In this document: positions 10,530 through 24,689 of the stretch, in pieces | How the letters are laid out: each line of letters opens with the position of its first letter | Position numbering within the stretch: position 1 is the first letter of the stretch | Source: Cheilinus undulatus | Lineage: Eukaryota > Chordata > Actinopteri > Labriformes > Labridae | Reading direction: 5' to 3' | Assembly (NCBI RefSeq): GCF_018320785.1 | Contig: NC_054866.1 | Coordinates: forward strand, 36,991,000-37,054,999 | DNA length: 64,000 nt | Program-made: the position numbers and the translations under genes | Notes under the pieces: generated by a model | Databases searched by the model: none | The model's input: only the letters and a program-made list of their open reading frames with translations | What the model was told of the DNA's origin: nothing

Positions 10530-12440
10530 CTGATTTTTTGACCACAAAAATAAAAATGTCAGACTTCCTGTTTGTTTTATGGCATGGGTCCGAAGGCTTT
10601 TTTGTAGAACTTAAAATGATGTATAAGCTTAGACTTTCAAAATCCTTGGATAATCCTGCTGCAGGGGCTGAATTTTCAAATTACTGTAGGTGGTGTTAAT
10701 GAGCCAAAAAGCCACGCCCACTGACAATCATCCTATCAATCATCTCATTTTGCTACTGGGTGTTTTTCTGCCAAGTTTCATGGCTTTACAAGTTTTGTAA
10801 GCACTAGATAATTCTACTTCCTGTTACATAGTGAATGAAAAATTTTCACCACCACACCATTTTAGGGGAGGATTCTTGACCTTCAAATTTGAGTAATATC
10901 AACCTTGAGGAAGGTGTCTGGGCTAATTTCAGCAGGATTTGGCCAATCTTGTAATAAATGGAAAATTTTAAGTGAACACCAGCCACTTTTATCACATGAT
11001 GAAGCATTTCAATTTAAGGGGCTGCCATGGCCATGCCTTTCGACCAATAAGAATTTTTTTTTAAATGTGCTAGGGGGCGCCATTGAGCCAATAGGCCATG
11101 CCCACCTACAAAATGAATATCAATCATCTCAGACTGTCAATGAGATTTTTTTTTTTTTGTCAAGTTTCATTGCTCTAGATGTCTTATAACCATTTGAAAA
11201 ATCTACTTCCTGTGTCATGGCAAACAAAAAATCGCCAGGGGCAGGAGGTATGGGCCCTGAAAATTTGAATGCAGCTCCATAATATGAACAAATCACAGGA
11301 TTGTCATCTTCCCTCACTCCCTCTCACTTGTGTGTGCACGCTCACTGCACAGGAGAAAATTGAATGATTGGCTAAAAGCATTGACTGATTGTCTTGTGAA
11401 TGTTCCAATCATTGGTGATGAAGATACAGCAGAGGAGTAAATACAGAGCTATAGATGTGTACACACTTTATTATTTTCTTCAGTGCTTTAAAAGCTCATC
11501 TTAGGTTGTCATTTTCTCTTATTTTCATGGATAAATAGATACAAACATTTTAATGTGTTGGTTGCTGTTTGGACCCCATCCTAAATAGTGTTGCAGTATT
11601 TTGTATCAGTACAAGATAGCAGCAAAGCCTTTCTTTTGGTTCCATTAAGAGAAAAGGGACTTTTGAAGCTTTCAACATGCAAAATCAAGGAAAAAAATAG
11701 ACTTGCTGTTGTTTTACAATATGGGTCCAAGAGGCTTAATTGTAGGTCCTGTGATGACATAAAGGCCGAAGCATTTTCGAAGACCTTGGTAATATGTGCC
11801 CCGGGGGCTGAATTTTTTCAAAATACTGTAGGGGGCGTCACTGAACCAATAACCAAAGCCCACCCAAAACACAAAGGAAAGCTCAGACTCCCATTGTGAA
11901 TTTTTTGCCAGGTTTCAAGACTCTACAAGTTTTCTAAGCCCAGGATAATTCTACTTCCTGTTCATGGCGGAAAAAAATTCACCATGGCCACACCCCTTTG
12001 AGTAAGGAAAATGTTCCAATGAAATTTCCAGTTTTGACATGTCCTCTTACAGTATCTTTAACATAGAAGTGTTTGGAAGAATTCCCCAAGAGGAACTTTG
12101 AAAATTGTGACGTCTGCAAAATGCTGCTTTTTGACCACAAAATTCAAAATGGTGGACTTCCAGTTTGTTTTATGGCATGGGTCCAAGAGGCTTTCTTGTA
12201 GATCTTGGGATGTTGTATAAGCTCAAAAATTTTTGAAATTTTAGGTTAAACCTGCTGCAGGGGTGGAATTTTTGAAATGTTGTAGGGGGCACTACTGAGC
12301 CAAAAAGCCACACCCACCCACAATATTAATATAAATCATCTCAATTTTCCACTTAGCATATTTTAGCCAAGTTTCAGGACTCAAGACAAGAAGTTTAAGC
12401 TTTTCAAATAAGTACTTCCTGTTTCATGGCAAAGGATCCT
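10530..12440 (+). repeat. Four direct copies of a ~300-bp interspersed repeat
   Basis: Diverged copies near 10530-10830, 10980-11225, 11690-11980 and 12120-12430 share, in order: 'TTGTTTTATGGCATGGGTCC', 'AGGCTTTxTTGTAG', 'CTGCTGCAGGGGxTGAATTTT', 'TGTAGGGGGCxxxxxTGAGCCA', 'AAGCCACxCCCAC', 'AATCATCTCA', 'CCAAGTTTCA' and 'TACTTCCTGTTTCATGGC'. The second copy has only the 3' part. The units are clustered in the same orientation, as if tandemly duplicated and then separated. I do not know the family. Confidence 0.75.
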
Positions 12441-12561
12441 TCGTTGTGGCAACTGAGTTACAAGCAGATATGTGAGCTTTATAAATCTGATTACCCCAAT
12501 GAAACTCCATAAATTTGATAAAAGTTAACTGCAATATCTCCAATTTTGGAGGAATTAGAAC

Positions 12562-13601
<1,040 letters not shown>

Positions 13602-13639
13602 TTTCAATTCTTTGTTGATCAAAGATGGAGAAGGAATTC

Positions 13640-14425
13640 ACTCGATGTCACATCTCCCTGCTCCACAAGGTTTCTGAGTTATGGATCATTGAATACAAGT
13701 CTAGGGGAGGTTTGTCCTGATAAAACATGAGCCCATAGAGGCGTGACACAACAGCTGGAGCCAAACCCTCACGGTCAATGGGATTTCACTACCCATGAAA
13801 CTTATTTCACTCTGAACATTTTTTCTTTGCTTTGCGATCATGTTGAGCTCACAGTAAAAGTTGGTGGAGAGGAGAAAGGGACAAGATTGTTTATATGCTT
13901 CTTAATTTATCTGAACAAAACCATCTGGATTTCATTGGAGACAGGTTAATGTTTGAGTTATAGATATTTTTCTACACTGCTCAAATGCATACACACATTT
14001 TTGTTTTATCAGGTATCATAACAGCCTCACTGACTGTGACTGCAGGGATCAAGAGGACAAGTCTGCCACCATTTGGTCAAAAAGAGGAATGAGCTTTGCT
14101 CAGTTTGCATGTAATGACATTTTCTTTCTGTAAGGAAATAAAATCAAAGTTAGTGAACATGGTTTAAAAGCATGTTCATACCTTTGGTTTCTTTACTGCA
14201 GTAATTTCCTTTTTGTCAGTCTGGTTGTGTATAATCATGGAAAACAAAATTTCCTCCTATAAAGTGCAGGTGTCTGTGAAGAAATTTTTGACGGTGCAAA
14301 TTATTTTATTTGGAAAAACAAACAGCCAGACAAAAAACTTCTTAAAAAAAAAATCTTTAAGTTTTGCTGCAGATTTGTCTGATTTGTCTGTTTGAAAAAT
14401 AAAACAACATCACAATTGGGGTGCA
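13640..14425. other. Intergenic, no gene seen
   Basis: AT-rich, with short open frames and no recognisable domain. Confidence 0.4.
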
Positions 14426-14427
14426 GA

Positions 14428-14545
14428 TAACCTATAGGTTAAGTCACACAGCATGTTAGGAGCAGCACAGGTTCAAGTTCGGCCTGTGGGTCCTTTCCTG
14501 GATGTCACATGCTCTGATCTTTGTTTATCTATCCGCTGTCATATC
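14428..14545 (+). mobile_element. tRNA-derived SINE relic
   Basis: Contains a box-B-like GGTTCAAGTTCGGCCTGTGG followed by CCTTTCCTGGATGTCACATG and a degraded TATCT/AATAAA-like tail. This matches the layout of the percomorph SINE seen more completely at 53545-53712. The head is worn. Confidence 0.55.
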
Positions 14546-14559
14546 TCAACCCCTCTCAA

Positions 14560-15600
14560 AGTGGTAGGGGCATATTCACCAAACAACTTAATAAAAGATA
14601 TTATAACCAAAATAGTGCATAAAAGTGGAACTTGCTGCCAATATAGCAAACAAAATGTTGGTCTTAAAATGAAATAAGGAGCTAATTCAATTCCCTGAAT
14701 ACAGTGATTTTATTTCAAGAAACCAGCCATTTCACATGTAAAAAGCAATTAAACTACTATTGTCTTGTAATATCTTAAAATAAGATGTCCAACACTTTCC
14801 AGGTTGCTGTGGCTTATATTTATTGTGATGAGATAAACTTAAAGACTGACAATTAGATAAATACCTGAGCAAAGATTTGAGTTTTTCTGGTGCAGTCACC
14901 TTTTGACCTGGTTTGAACCTCATATGGTTTTAGAGTCAGGTCTGAGCCTGGGGCATTTAAGGTCAGTAAAGTGGGATCTTTGTGAGGTATAAAGAAGAAG
15001 TGATACAATAAGGCAGCAGCAGGGCCAGGCCTCAGGGAGGCTTGTTGTGTTCATTTGGAGCTCAGAGACAGAGCAGGTCAAGTAAAGAAGGGGAGGGGAG
15101 CTAGAGAGTTGATAAACCAAGCATTCATGACCCACATTGAGCACGAAGTAGATGTTTTTCCTTCCCTGGAGATAAAGCTATTGACCTTAAATCACCTAAA
15201 GAGCAAGCTAGACCCTTTGATTCTTTGGTTACAATAATGATCAGCCCTACATTGCGGCCCAAAGCAGTTTTAGCCCTTAGCGGTCTGCATCTCTTTTTAT
15301 TTGTCAGGCAACAATGTTAGTTTTTTGTAACGATTTCACAATCACACAGCAGAAAATTAATTTATTAGTGAATGGAGCTTAAAAGAGAATTGCTAAAAAG
15401 TGAGATTTTAAACTGCTTTTTTTGGCTGTTTATAAATAGTTTAAGATGTTTTAGGTTTGAAACAACCTGGAATAAACTTCTAAATGTCATACAAACAAGG
15501 TTCCCAACCTTTCTATCCCTACTTGTTTTGTAAAAAAAAAAAAGATGATCCCTATAATAAGACAACTAGCTTTTTGCAAAAATGTCATAACATGAATTTG
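14560..15600. other. Intergenic, no gene seen
   Basis: No exon or named repeat recognised. A poly-A run of 11-12 bases lies near 15532. Confidence 0.35.
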
Positions 15601-17310
15601 TTAAGAACGGAACCAAAATATGATAAAGTTTGCTGAATAATGAGCTGATGAGATGCTAATGAGAGATGCTAATGCTGGTAGTTTTACTTTCTTTCCCATG
15701 AATCAATGCTAGCTGTGTTTTTCTGTTTTTGTCTTTGTGGTAAGCTAAGCTAACCAGCAGCTGTCTAAAATCTTGTCATCACAGTGGTTTGCCAGGAAAC
15801 ATGCAGAGGCAGTTTGTTGAAAATACTACATGGTTTGAAATAGGTGAGGTAAGAGACCCTAACAGGCAGAATTAGTTTATGTAACTGCACATACCAGTGC
15901 TAGGTATCTCCTCTGAGGTATTTCTTTTATCTAAGCTAAGCTAAGTAGCTGTTGACCATTGCTTTTTTCATTGTAGTTTAAGTGCAAGGTACTGCATGGA
16001 AAGACTGTGGGAACAAAGCATTATATAGTTTGTTAATTAATGCTAATAGAAATATTCACCTCTGGTACAGAACAACATCAGCTGTATACTTCTTTTTGCC
16101 TTTAGCTGAGGTGGCAAGCTGCTGGCAAACTGTATATTCACTGAAGTTTAAAAGGTAACTTGGAGCAAAGTCTGATATAATCTGTTTGTTGGTATTCGAA
16201 TAGATGATTAACAGGTAGTTTTAGTTAAATGTGGCTGCAGTGCTAGCCGTTTTCTTCTATCTGTGAGCTAGTCATTTTTTGTTAAAATCTAATCACTGAA
16301 ATTTGCCTGGAAATGAAACCTATATGATGTAGTTTGTTGAATAATAAGCTAGGAGATGCTAATAGGTAGTTTTAGTTACTTTAGCACAGAGTAATGCTAA
16401 CTATTTCCCTCTTTTTACATCTTTGTGGTAAGCTAAGCTGACCAGCTGGCTAAAAATTTCTCATCACGGTGGTTTGCCGGGCACCATGCAGAGACAACAG
16501 CTACAAAATATCATTTACAACAGGTGAGGTAAGAGACACCAACAGGCAAACTGAGTCCGTTTCTTTCTTCTGAATTTCTTCTGAATAAAAAATAAAATCG
16601 AGCTCATGTTGTTCCAATCTTGTTTGAACACTGATGCTGAAATTTCCATCTGTCATATTATTTTTGGAACAGGCTCGATTTTTTTTGCATCAGTCCAAGT
16701 CATTTAAATGGGTGACTGATTATTCAAAAAATGTCCAGCTGCTTCCTCCTCACTTGTTCACCTTCGTCCAACCCCTCCTCTCTCTCGCACCGAAACCTCA
16801 CTTTAAACACTGTCGTGTATTATGTGGAGGTCAGCCATGGAAATATAACAGATAAAGGTTTGTAACTGACTCACAAGTCAAAGCAGAGACAGAATTGAAA
16901 AGTTGCTCTCCATTTCTCCAACTTGGCTCAGCACTATGACACATGAGCAGGTGCTGTGTGAAGCTCTCTTTCAGGATGAATCCAACAGGATTTTAAAGGC
17001 GTGACAGAGCCACAGGCTCACAGTGCAAAACAATTTGCCACATTCTACGAATTTTCACAGTGAAGGCAAATAAAAATACATCAGACTCAGTGTGCAAGGT
17101 CCGAGTGCACGTTTTTTCAGATTAGGGATCAGAAAAAAAGGATCTGAAAATAATGAACCCAGTGTGTAAAGACCTTTAGTTTCATGAAACTGCACATACC
17201 AGTGCTAATTATTTCCCTTTGGGTTCCTTCTTTTGTGCTAAGCTAGGCTAACCAGCTTTTGCCCAAAGTATTTGCCTTTTAGCCAAAACTGCTGCTGTAG
17301 CTAAGTCCAA
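15600..17310 (+). repeat. Duplicated TAGC-rich blocks (direct repeat, ~710-bp offset)
   Basis: A block at about 15610-15875 recurs at 16325-16550: 'AGTTTGxTGAATAATxAGCT', 'GAGATGCTAAT', 'CATCTTTGTGGTAAGCTAAG', 'ATCACxGTGGTTTGCC', 'CATGCAGAG' and 'AGGTGAGGTAAGAGAC' in the same order. A further part ('CTGCACATACCAGTGCTA' followed by 'GCTAAGCTAxGCTAA') is shared by 15887-15955 and 17190-17265. So an old multi-copy unit was tandemly duplicated. No coding content seen. Confidence 0.7.
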
Positions 17311-20264
17311 GCTAATCTCTCCCCTAGCAGCCATTGTATACAACCACTCACACAACTCTTTCCCCGTAGCTATCACAAACTTATGCCGAAGCAGGTCGGC
17401 AGAAGAGCAAAAACATCTTTCACATCATGAAAGACTTTTAGTTTTGTTTTTATTCATTATTTCAAACAGAAAAGTGGTCCAGTTCTAGTAAAACTGGCCC
17501 TATGGTAAAGCTACATCTGAGGTAATCAACGCAGCAGAGGCAGATTTGAGTATAACTAAACCCTGCCCACAGTGCATCTCTGCTCTGTGTGGCTCTAAAG
17601 GTATAGTCACTCGCTCAGTTACCCAGTCAGTCAGTCCCAGACCCATGTTTAGGGCTGACCTCGGCAGTCTGGATGCATCAACGATTTGCCGGCTGGTCAT
17701 CATCATTGTTTTCAGAACCATCAGAAAACCTTCTCAGCTGATCCAGGATGTTTCCTGATGGCTCAGCTCCTCCACAGACCACAGATTTACAAGAGACCCT
17801 GGACCCAGTGAAAAGACTACAACCCACTTCCACAGGCTTGCAGTGGGCCTTCCACACCATCTGACCAGGTGTGCATACTAAGCTCTTTTTCTCACAACAT
17901 ATTGCGTTAATTAGTGAGCCATTAGGTGCTAATAATGGCTAAATACATTTGTAAAGAAAAACGCCAGCTCTTTCCTTTTTATATTCATATATTTTTGTGT
18001 TTGTGCCAGGAAAAGCTAACCAAACCTGCAAGAACAAAATACTATAGTTAAATTATACACAATCTCAGTTATGATGATCTTTTTTTACTTTTAAACAAGG
18101 CATTGCAAAACAGATTTTATCTCATCCAAAAGGCAGTTGTGTTTACGCAACTAAACTCCAGCAAATTAAAAACATTTTATATTTTAGAGGCTGGTTGGAG
18201 AAAGTGTGTCAGTGTGAAGAGTTGTTGTACTCCATCTGACTACATGAGATGTGTACCCAATGCCAGCAGGTCTTTTGCCAAAGTCATTAGCTGCTAATTC
18301 GGCAGGATCTAGATTTTCTTTGATAAGAGCCCACAGTGAAGAACAAAAAACATTTGTGGCTTCAATATGATTTAGTGCTTATAATGGGAAATATCATACA
18401 GAAAGTGACAGGTTGCTTTGTTGATTTTTACAAAGATATCAAATTTATAGTCTCACCCTCTTGCTACCTCACCCTTAACACTCTCACTGCTACCTCAGGA
18501 TCGTCTTTACAAGAATAGGGTTAATGTAAGGCAATCCACCTCCATCCATCCAAGTCGTCTCTGGTCCTCTCTCTGCTCAGCTGCACACGCTGAATAAGTT
18601 AACTCTTCCTTATCCCCTGCTCTTCGTTCTGTGTGGATGGAGTCTGAGGGCAGCGACAGTGCTGGTGTTAAATGAACAGACAGGTAAGCAGTGCTTGGGT
18701 CCTTTGTGGCCAGCTGGGCACCGTAAGCTGACCGCTGCTGTTGTGTGTGGTCTGAATGGAACCAAGAGACGATGGAGGTTGAGGTCGGGCAAGGCGAACC
18801 CCAGAGGAGCTGCTCTGTCTTTTTGAGGACTCGGCTATATATCTGACTCCCTGTTTTTGGTTTGTATTTTCCAAAGGGGCAAGTCGGGGACATATCACCT
18901 GAGCTAATAAGAAGAGGGACTGGCAATAGAGAAAGATGTAAATAAGAGGATGGAAATGGTTTGAATAAACACAATATTCACTCTCTTTGTCCATCCATCC
19001 ACCCCTCTCTGTTTCCCAAAATTCATTTCCCTCCTTCCTGCTCACTCATACCTGGACATAGATCTCTCTAAGGGTGTGAGGTCTTTGACAACTGAGGCAT
19101 GTCCACTGCTCAAGCATTCATTGTCACCGGCAAGTCGAGAGTTTCAATGAGACAGCTACCAGAAAATCACTTTTCTGCAAAAACCTGATGCTATCTTGTT
19201 ACACCGTAAGAATGAATCATTGTCCAGCCACACAGTATGAATCATAGCCAGCAAACGTAGATGCCAGCAGTCATGGGGGCTCATGTGTAGAAAGTCGGTC
19301 ACAGTGATTAGGCAAGCGTTGCGACTGCACTGATTTGAGGGAGATAAGCTGGTTCCTTTGACAAACAGCTCAGGTTTAGCAACCGTTGAGTGAGGAGATT
19401 ATCGGTGCTCTTAAGGATAAAGCTATTTGCTGGATGCTAATCAAATACTCAGCTTCTTGTGTTGCTCCACTTTGCAGACAAATTGCTTGGTCATCAAGGC
19501 TCACTCTCAAACCTTGCAGAGCTTTACAGAGCTCTGAAAATAGTTTGCACGTTCCTGTTTGCAGCAACATGCAGAGCAGCGTCCAAGCCTACCCCTCAAA
19601 AAAGGCTGGTTGTAGTGCCCATGCCCCTGTCATAGTACCCTCTTTGCTTGGCTTTGTCCCACGCAAGATCCTTGGTAGCAAGTTGGATGTTGGAGGAATG
19701 CCTCCAGTATCAAGTGACCCATTGCCCCACGGCCTATGCTCCTCACCTAGCCTGCAGCGAAGGGAGTGCTCCTGGCGGGCGCTATATCCCATGTCACAAA
19801 AGCACCTTTCTACACAACAGGGGTACAGAGAACGGGCCACAGCACAGTGGTTCTCCTTGGGTCGACTCCAGCACGCTGTAGTTGGATTTCAGACCTCCCC
19901 CCTTGTCTTCAGCAACCACCCCTCATAGGTGGGGATGTTCTTTCACCCAAGCCTGGCAGAGATATCAGACAGACCAGGAGCTTCTGCTGCTGACAAGCGA
20001 AAGCTAGAAAGGATAAATGACCGTACCACTTATGCATAACTGGGTAAGACTTAACAGTTTTTTCATTATATGTACTGAATATCAGAGCAGTTATTGTTAG
20101 CATGGTGCTAACCCATAAATTGTGTTATTGCATGTGCAATGTAGAGATCTAAGTTGATATGCATACTGGATTTAGATACCACAGTCTCAAGAAAATGCAT
20201 GCTTTCCATTAATGCTTAGAAGTGCACCATTGCACAGCAGGGCTCTGACCTAAAACTGTTTATC
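17310..20264. other. Upstream flank of otol1, no gene identified
   Basis: Contains several open frames up to 180 codons (for example 19386-19928 plus and 18507-18974 minus). None has a domain, a signal peptide, splice context or a composition that I recognise, so I do not call them genes. The stretch nearest otol1 should hold its promoter and any non-coding first exon. I could not pick a convincing TATA box. Confidence 0.35.
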
Positions 20265-20432
20265 TTGGACATTTTCTTCTGGAAACAGAGAAGAAAGAAC
20301 AGCATTTTAAAGACTGACAATAGACTAGTTAATTGCAATTACAAACGTCTTATTTTGTTGTTTGCAAATGTAAAGTTTATGTTAATCATTTCTAGTGATG
20401 ACTTAACTCGTGTCCTCAGATCCCAGTCAACC

Positions 20433-23315
20433 ATGAGGATAATCTCTTGTCAGTTGACCCTTGTGGCTGTAGCTGTGGTTACACTCACTGTGGTGTCCTG
20501 CGTTGATGCCAAGACTACACCCAAACCAAAGTACCAGTACACCAAGAAGCCGGTCCCGCAGGTCACCGTGCACAGCCCTGTGACCACCAGCATGCCTAAG
20601 ACTTTCAAGACGGTCCCCAGCCCAAAACCTGTGGAGCCCCAACCCCCACCTGCCACAGAGAAGACTGCCTATCAGAATCATGCTTTTTCACTCTATTACC
20701 CAGAGGGGAGTGAGACCCCTGGTGTTGGCCCAGATAACTACACCCTGGATTATAACGAGTGCTACTTTAACTTCTGTGAGTGCTGTCCACCTGAACGAGG
20801 CCCCAGAGGGCCAAAAGGGGACAGAGGCCTGCCAGGTATAAGTCTCACTGATGGAGTGAGATAGAGAAAATATGTTTTTTGATTGGATTGTTTTATGCTT
20901 TTATGTGTGCCTTAAATATACTGGACTTGGTCCATGTTTTATTATTTAGGACCACCAGGTGAGCAAGGGGTCCCGGGACCAGCTGGTTTACCAGGACCAC
21001 AGGGAGTGAGTGGCCCTCCAGGGTTCAAAGGAGAAAAAGGTGTGTGTAAAACTTTTAAATAAACATTGAATTACCTCATGATAAAGTATTAATCATATAT
21101 TACGGGAATGCAGTCACACCACACTATACATCCTACATCTAATGAGACAATTTACACATAGGTTCTGACAAGTAAAACCAAGGGGCTTACTGGCAAGCAT
21201 CTCTGGTGCTTTTTAGACCTGGTATTAACATCTATCCTGGGTGATCAGAGTATGAGTGGATGACACTTAAGTGCATGTATTCATACTTTGCATTAACATT
21301 GTGAGAAGACTTGGAAACTCACTAGTCTGCCTCTTTTGCAAATAGACAATCCTTTTGAATAGATCTAATATGTGTCATTTTAACCTGGTGGTAGGTGTCA
21401 TAGTTCAACCAGTTCCTCCGTTGGTTATTATCAGAGGACAGTGGATAACCTCAGATAAGGGATGGTGTTTAAAGTTGACCAGGACACATGAGTGTTTACA
21501 CTGCCAAACCAATTTGGACTAATGTATTCAAAACCACCTTTATATTTAGTGTGAGCTATCAGATCCCCATTCTTCCACAGGACACACTGGGGTGTGTTCA
21601 CACCAAGGATTAACCCCTTAAAGCCTGTTGTATCATATTTGATACTTTTATGATACCTCTATCTCATCAATAGGATCAATAAATTACAAAAAAATCTGAA
21701 TACTATCTGTTGAATGATAAAAATGCCCTCAAGTGGATTATCAAACACCAAAAAACACCTAATGTATCAAATGAGATACAAAATATATATATGTTAAATT
21801 TTACGAAAATTTGGATTTTTTGGATTTTAGTAGAAAATGAAATAAACATTTCAGTTCCAAAAAATTAGAATTTTCTAGCTATAATTTGTGTTTTCAGGCT
21901 TTAATGGGTTAAGGCTTACTTCTTGTTTTCACAACACCCAGAATGCATGCTAAAGCAACTTGTAAACTGGGCCAAAGTTACCGCATTGTTTTGGTTTTGT
22001 TCAATTTTAAATTCATTCAGTTGCGAAGTCATCTGCCAAGTGCATTTGTGTTCAAATTAACTATAAAACAATGTTTATAATGTTTAGTGCTTAGGGGCCT
22101 TTTTATGTTATCACTAAACATCATAAATATCAGTTACTGCTTGTTTTTCTGGACTTTTCAAAATCTAAGTCATGATTTGAGGAAGTAAGACATGCTGAAT
22201 TACAGCTGAGCTTACAACAGTGCCGCCAGTTTAAGATCTATTTTTTTTTTTCCTTTTCAGGTGAAAGGGGTGACAGAGGAAGTAGTGGGACAGGAGGGCC
22301 GCCAGGGATACCAGGGAAACCAGGACAAAAAGGTGCAGACTTGTCCAGGTGATTGTTGAGACCTCTAATACTGCTGCCAGACATCAATAGTTCTGACAGT
22401 TTTCCTTACCTTACAGGTGATGTTGGCCCCAAAGGTGAGAAAGGAGAAATAGGGTTGCAAGGACTCAAAGGTAGTAGTGGGGACAAAGGGGAACCTGGCC
22501 TGAATGGGACTACTGGGGAGAAAGGAGAACCAGGTAAAGAGGGCCCAGCAGGATCTCCAGGACTGGCTGTTGAGCCAGGTCCTAAGGGAGACAAGGGGGA
22601 TAAAGGGGATTGCGGCTCATTTGGGGAGAAAGGACCGAAAGGTGACCGAGGGGATACAGGACCTCCAGGCATCCCAGGGGCAATGGGTATCCCAGGAATA
22701 AATGGCAAGCATGGTGCCCCAGGTCCTGTAGGGGTCCGAGGGGATCCTGGACTTCCCGGTCCACAAGGAGAAGCAGGGGTTAGAGGACCTCAAGGACCAA
22801 TGGGAGTGAGAGGGATGCCTGGGCCAAAGGGGGACAGAGGTTACCCTGGGATGCGAGGTGATCGAGGAATCCGTGGAATCAAAGGAGCAAAGGGATCATG
22901 GACCCCTCAGAAACGCTCTGCATTCAGTGTAGGTATTTCCCCAAGAAAGTCTTTCCCACCCTCTGGCTTCCCGATTCGCTTTGACAAAGTCTTCTACAAT
23001 GAAGAGAACCATTTCAACATCACTTCCAACAGCTTTACATGCGTCCATGCGGGGGTGTATGTCTTCTCCTTTCACATTACTGTACGAAATCAGCCACTTC
23101 GGGCAACGCTGGTTGTAAACGGATCTCGGCGGGTAAGGACACGAGACTCTCTGTACGGCCAAGATATTGACCAGGCCTCCACTCTGGTGGTTCTGCGACT
23201 GGGGGTGGGTGACCAGGTGTGGATGGAGACATTCAGAGACTGGAATGGGGTATACGCCAGCAGTGAGGATGACAGCATCTTCTCTGGTTTCCTGCTTTAT
23301 TCAGACAAACCCTGA
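20433..23315 (+). CDS. otol1: Otolin-1, inner-ear collagen/C1q protein
   Basis: Secreted short-chain collagen of the otolith matrix and otolithic membrane. Exons 20433-20835, 20950-21039, 22261-22332 and 22417-23315, all joined in phase 1, give 487 residues (human otolin about 477). Residues 1-26 are a signal peptide ([20 protein letters not shown]...VDA). A Thr/Pro/Lys-rich N-terminal region follows, ending in an otolin-type 'ECCPPERGP' cysteine cluster. Gly-X-Y repeats run from about 121 to 350. A C1q/TNF-like head fills 356-487, with the '[10 protein letters not shown]', 'GDQVW' and '[20 protein letters not shown]' motifs that fit otolin-1 better than CTRP or collagen X heads. I chose the ATG at 20433 because it opens the signal peptide; the frame is open upstream to 20265 without one. 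Fish can carry otol1a and otol1b; I cannot tell which this is. A MITE sits in intron 2. Confidence 0.93.
21610..21912. mobile_element. MITE with TTAA ends in otol1 intron 2
   Basis: Terminal inverted repeats TTAACCCCTTAAAGCCTG (21610) and its near-mirror CAGGCTTTAATGGGTTAA (ending 21912) differ at one base. TTAA at both edges suggests a piggyBac-like target site. The interior contains TGTATCATATTTGATAC and ATGTATCAAATGAGATAC, themselves an inverted pair. No coding capacity. Confidence 0.75.
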
Positions 23316-23622
23316 ACTCTGAAACACTCCCTTTTTCATTGGACCTTCAATATGAATTTTTCTACAGAAAGGCAAAATACTGGTGTTACTACTCTGTTTA
23401 CTCATTATTTACAGTATGAACTGCTGGATGATGTCATAATTTAAGCACTGGTAATATTAAGATGATGTCAGCTTGTGTGTCACCTGTAGCACTTGCTCAT
23501 TGATTAACATATGAAGAAGAAACTAAATGAACATTGGTCAGTAACACTTACACATTTGAAGTGTAGGCCACACAATTGAATCTTTTTTGGTGATGGTCCA
23601 CACACTACACCAAAATATTGTG

Positions 23623-23628
23623 AATAAA
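23623..23628 (+). terminator. Probable otol1 polyadenylation signal
   Basis: AATAAA about 310 bases after the otol1 stop codon. Further candidates are near 23692 and 24136, so the 3' UTR could be longer. Confidence 0.4.
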
Positions 23629-24689
23629 TGTAACTAATGGGAAACAGTATGCAGGAGATATTCCTAACTTGTCTCTCAGCAGTGCGCTCTAAATAAATTC
23701 AAAGTGTGGATTTAAAAAAGAAAATTCTAAAGGAAATATTTTCCACTCCAAGCCCTGATTTGTAACAGTATACTCTGCTTTCACGAATTCATATTTATGA
23801 CTCTTTGTTTAATGATGATCAACAGTCAGTGATCATGTATTTTAAACAATATAATCCCATGCTCTTAACTTGTGCGACCCAAAATGTACGCTTAGCTCTT
23901 CCTCATCCTCTGCATATTTTTATGTTTATGTCCCTCTTTAAATCTTGATTAATTGGTCCTGTTGTTATCATTATCAAATTGAAAAATGTTGGTGTAAAAA
24001 TGTTTGAAGCATGTGTCAAATATGCAGAAATATCCCTGTTATCTGTAACTTTATTATTATTCTCAATACTTTATATTTAAAATGTGTACGAAGTATTGCT
24101 TTATAACAAGGTTGTTAAAATTATTGAGTACTTTTAAATAAATCTCAAAGTCAGTTACTTCAAGTCATTTATTTTTGCAATCATTCAATGCTTAACCAAG
24201 ACTGCATTTGCTTTTATCATCAAAACATTGATCCTGTTAGTTTTTACAGATATGAACCTAAATGAAAGATCAGACAGAAATGACAAATAGTAATCTGTTA
24301 ATTCAATATGGTACATTCATGTATACATCAAAGTGTTCAATGGCAGCACATTGGTCCTGAAAGCATGATTTACTGCAGATAGTCAAAATGGAAAGAGGTC
24401 TGGCAGCAGACCATAAATTTCTGATAGCCACTCTCACAGACTGTTCATCTGAGATGCTGGTCATCTGATTTGCCAGTACAACATAATTCCAGCCGTTAAT
24501 TAAAAAAAAACAATTCAACTTTATTCATTAACAAAGTCTAAAAGTTACACTCATGAAATAACCACATTGCAAACATAACAGCCTCAGCAATATTTGATAA
24601 ATAAAATGGAGTAAAAGGTCAAGGGTCTAATCCGGGATTAAATTACCCGTTTCAGAAGTAGTTACATGAATGGTGGACTTTACTTTATC

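Noticed and set aside
18507-18974. 155-codon open frame on the minus strand
   Set aside because: No recognisable motif, and overlapping frames of similar length on the same strand argue for chance.
19386-19928. 180-codon open frame on the plus strand
   Set aside because: Odd composition with many Ser, Cys and Pro, no domain, no signal peptide and no splice context. Open frames also exist on the other strand across the same span. I could not link it to any family.
22406-22708. Pro/Gly-rich open frame antisense to otol1
   Set aside because: It is the mirror of the collagen Gly-X-Y coding sequence.
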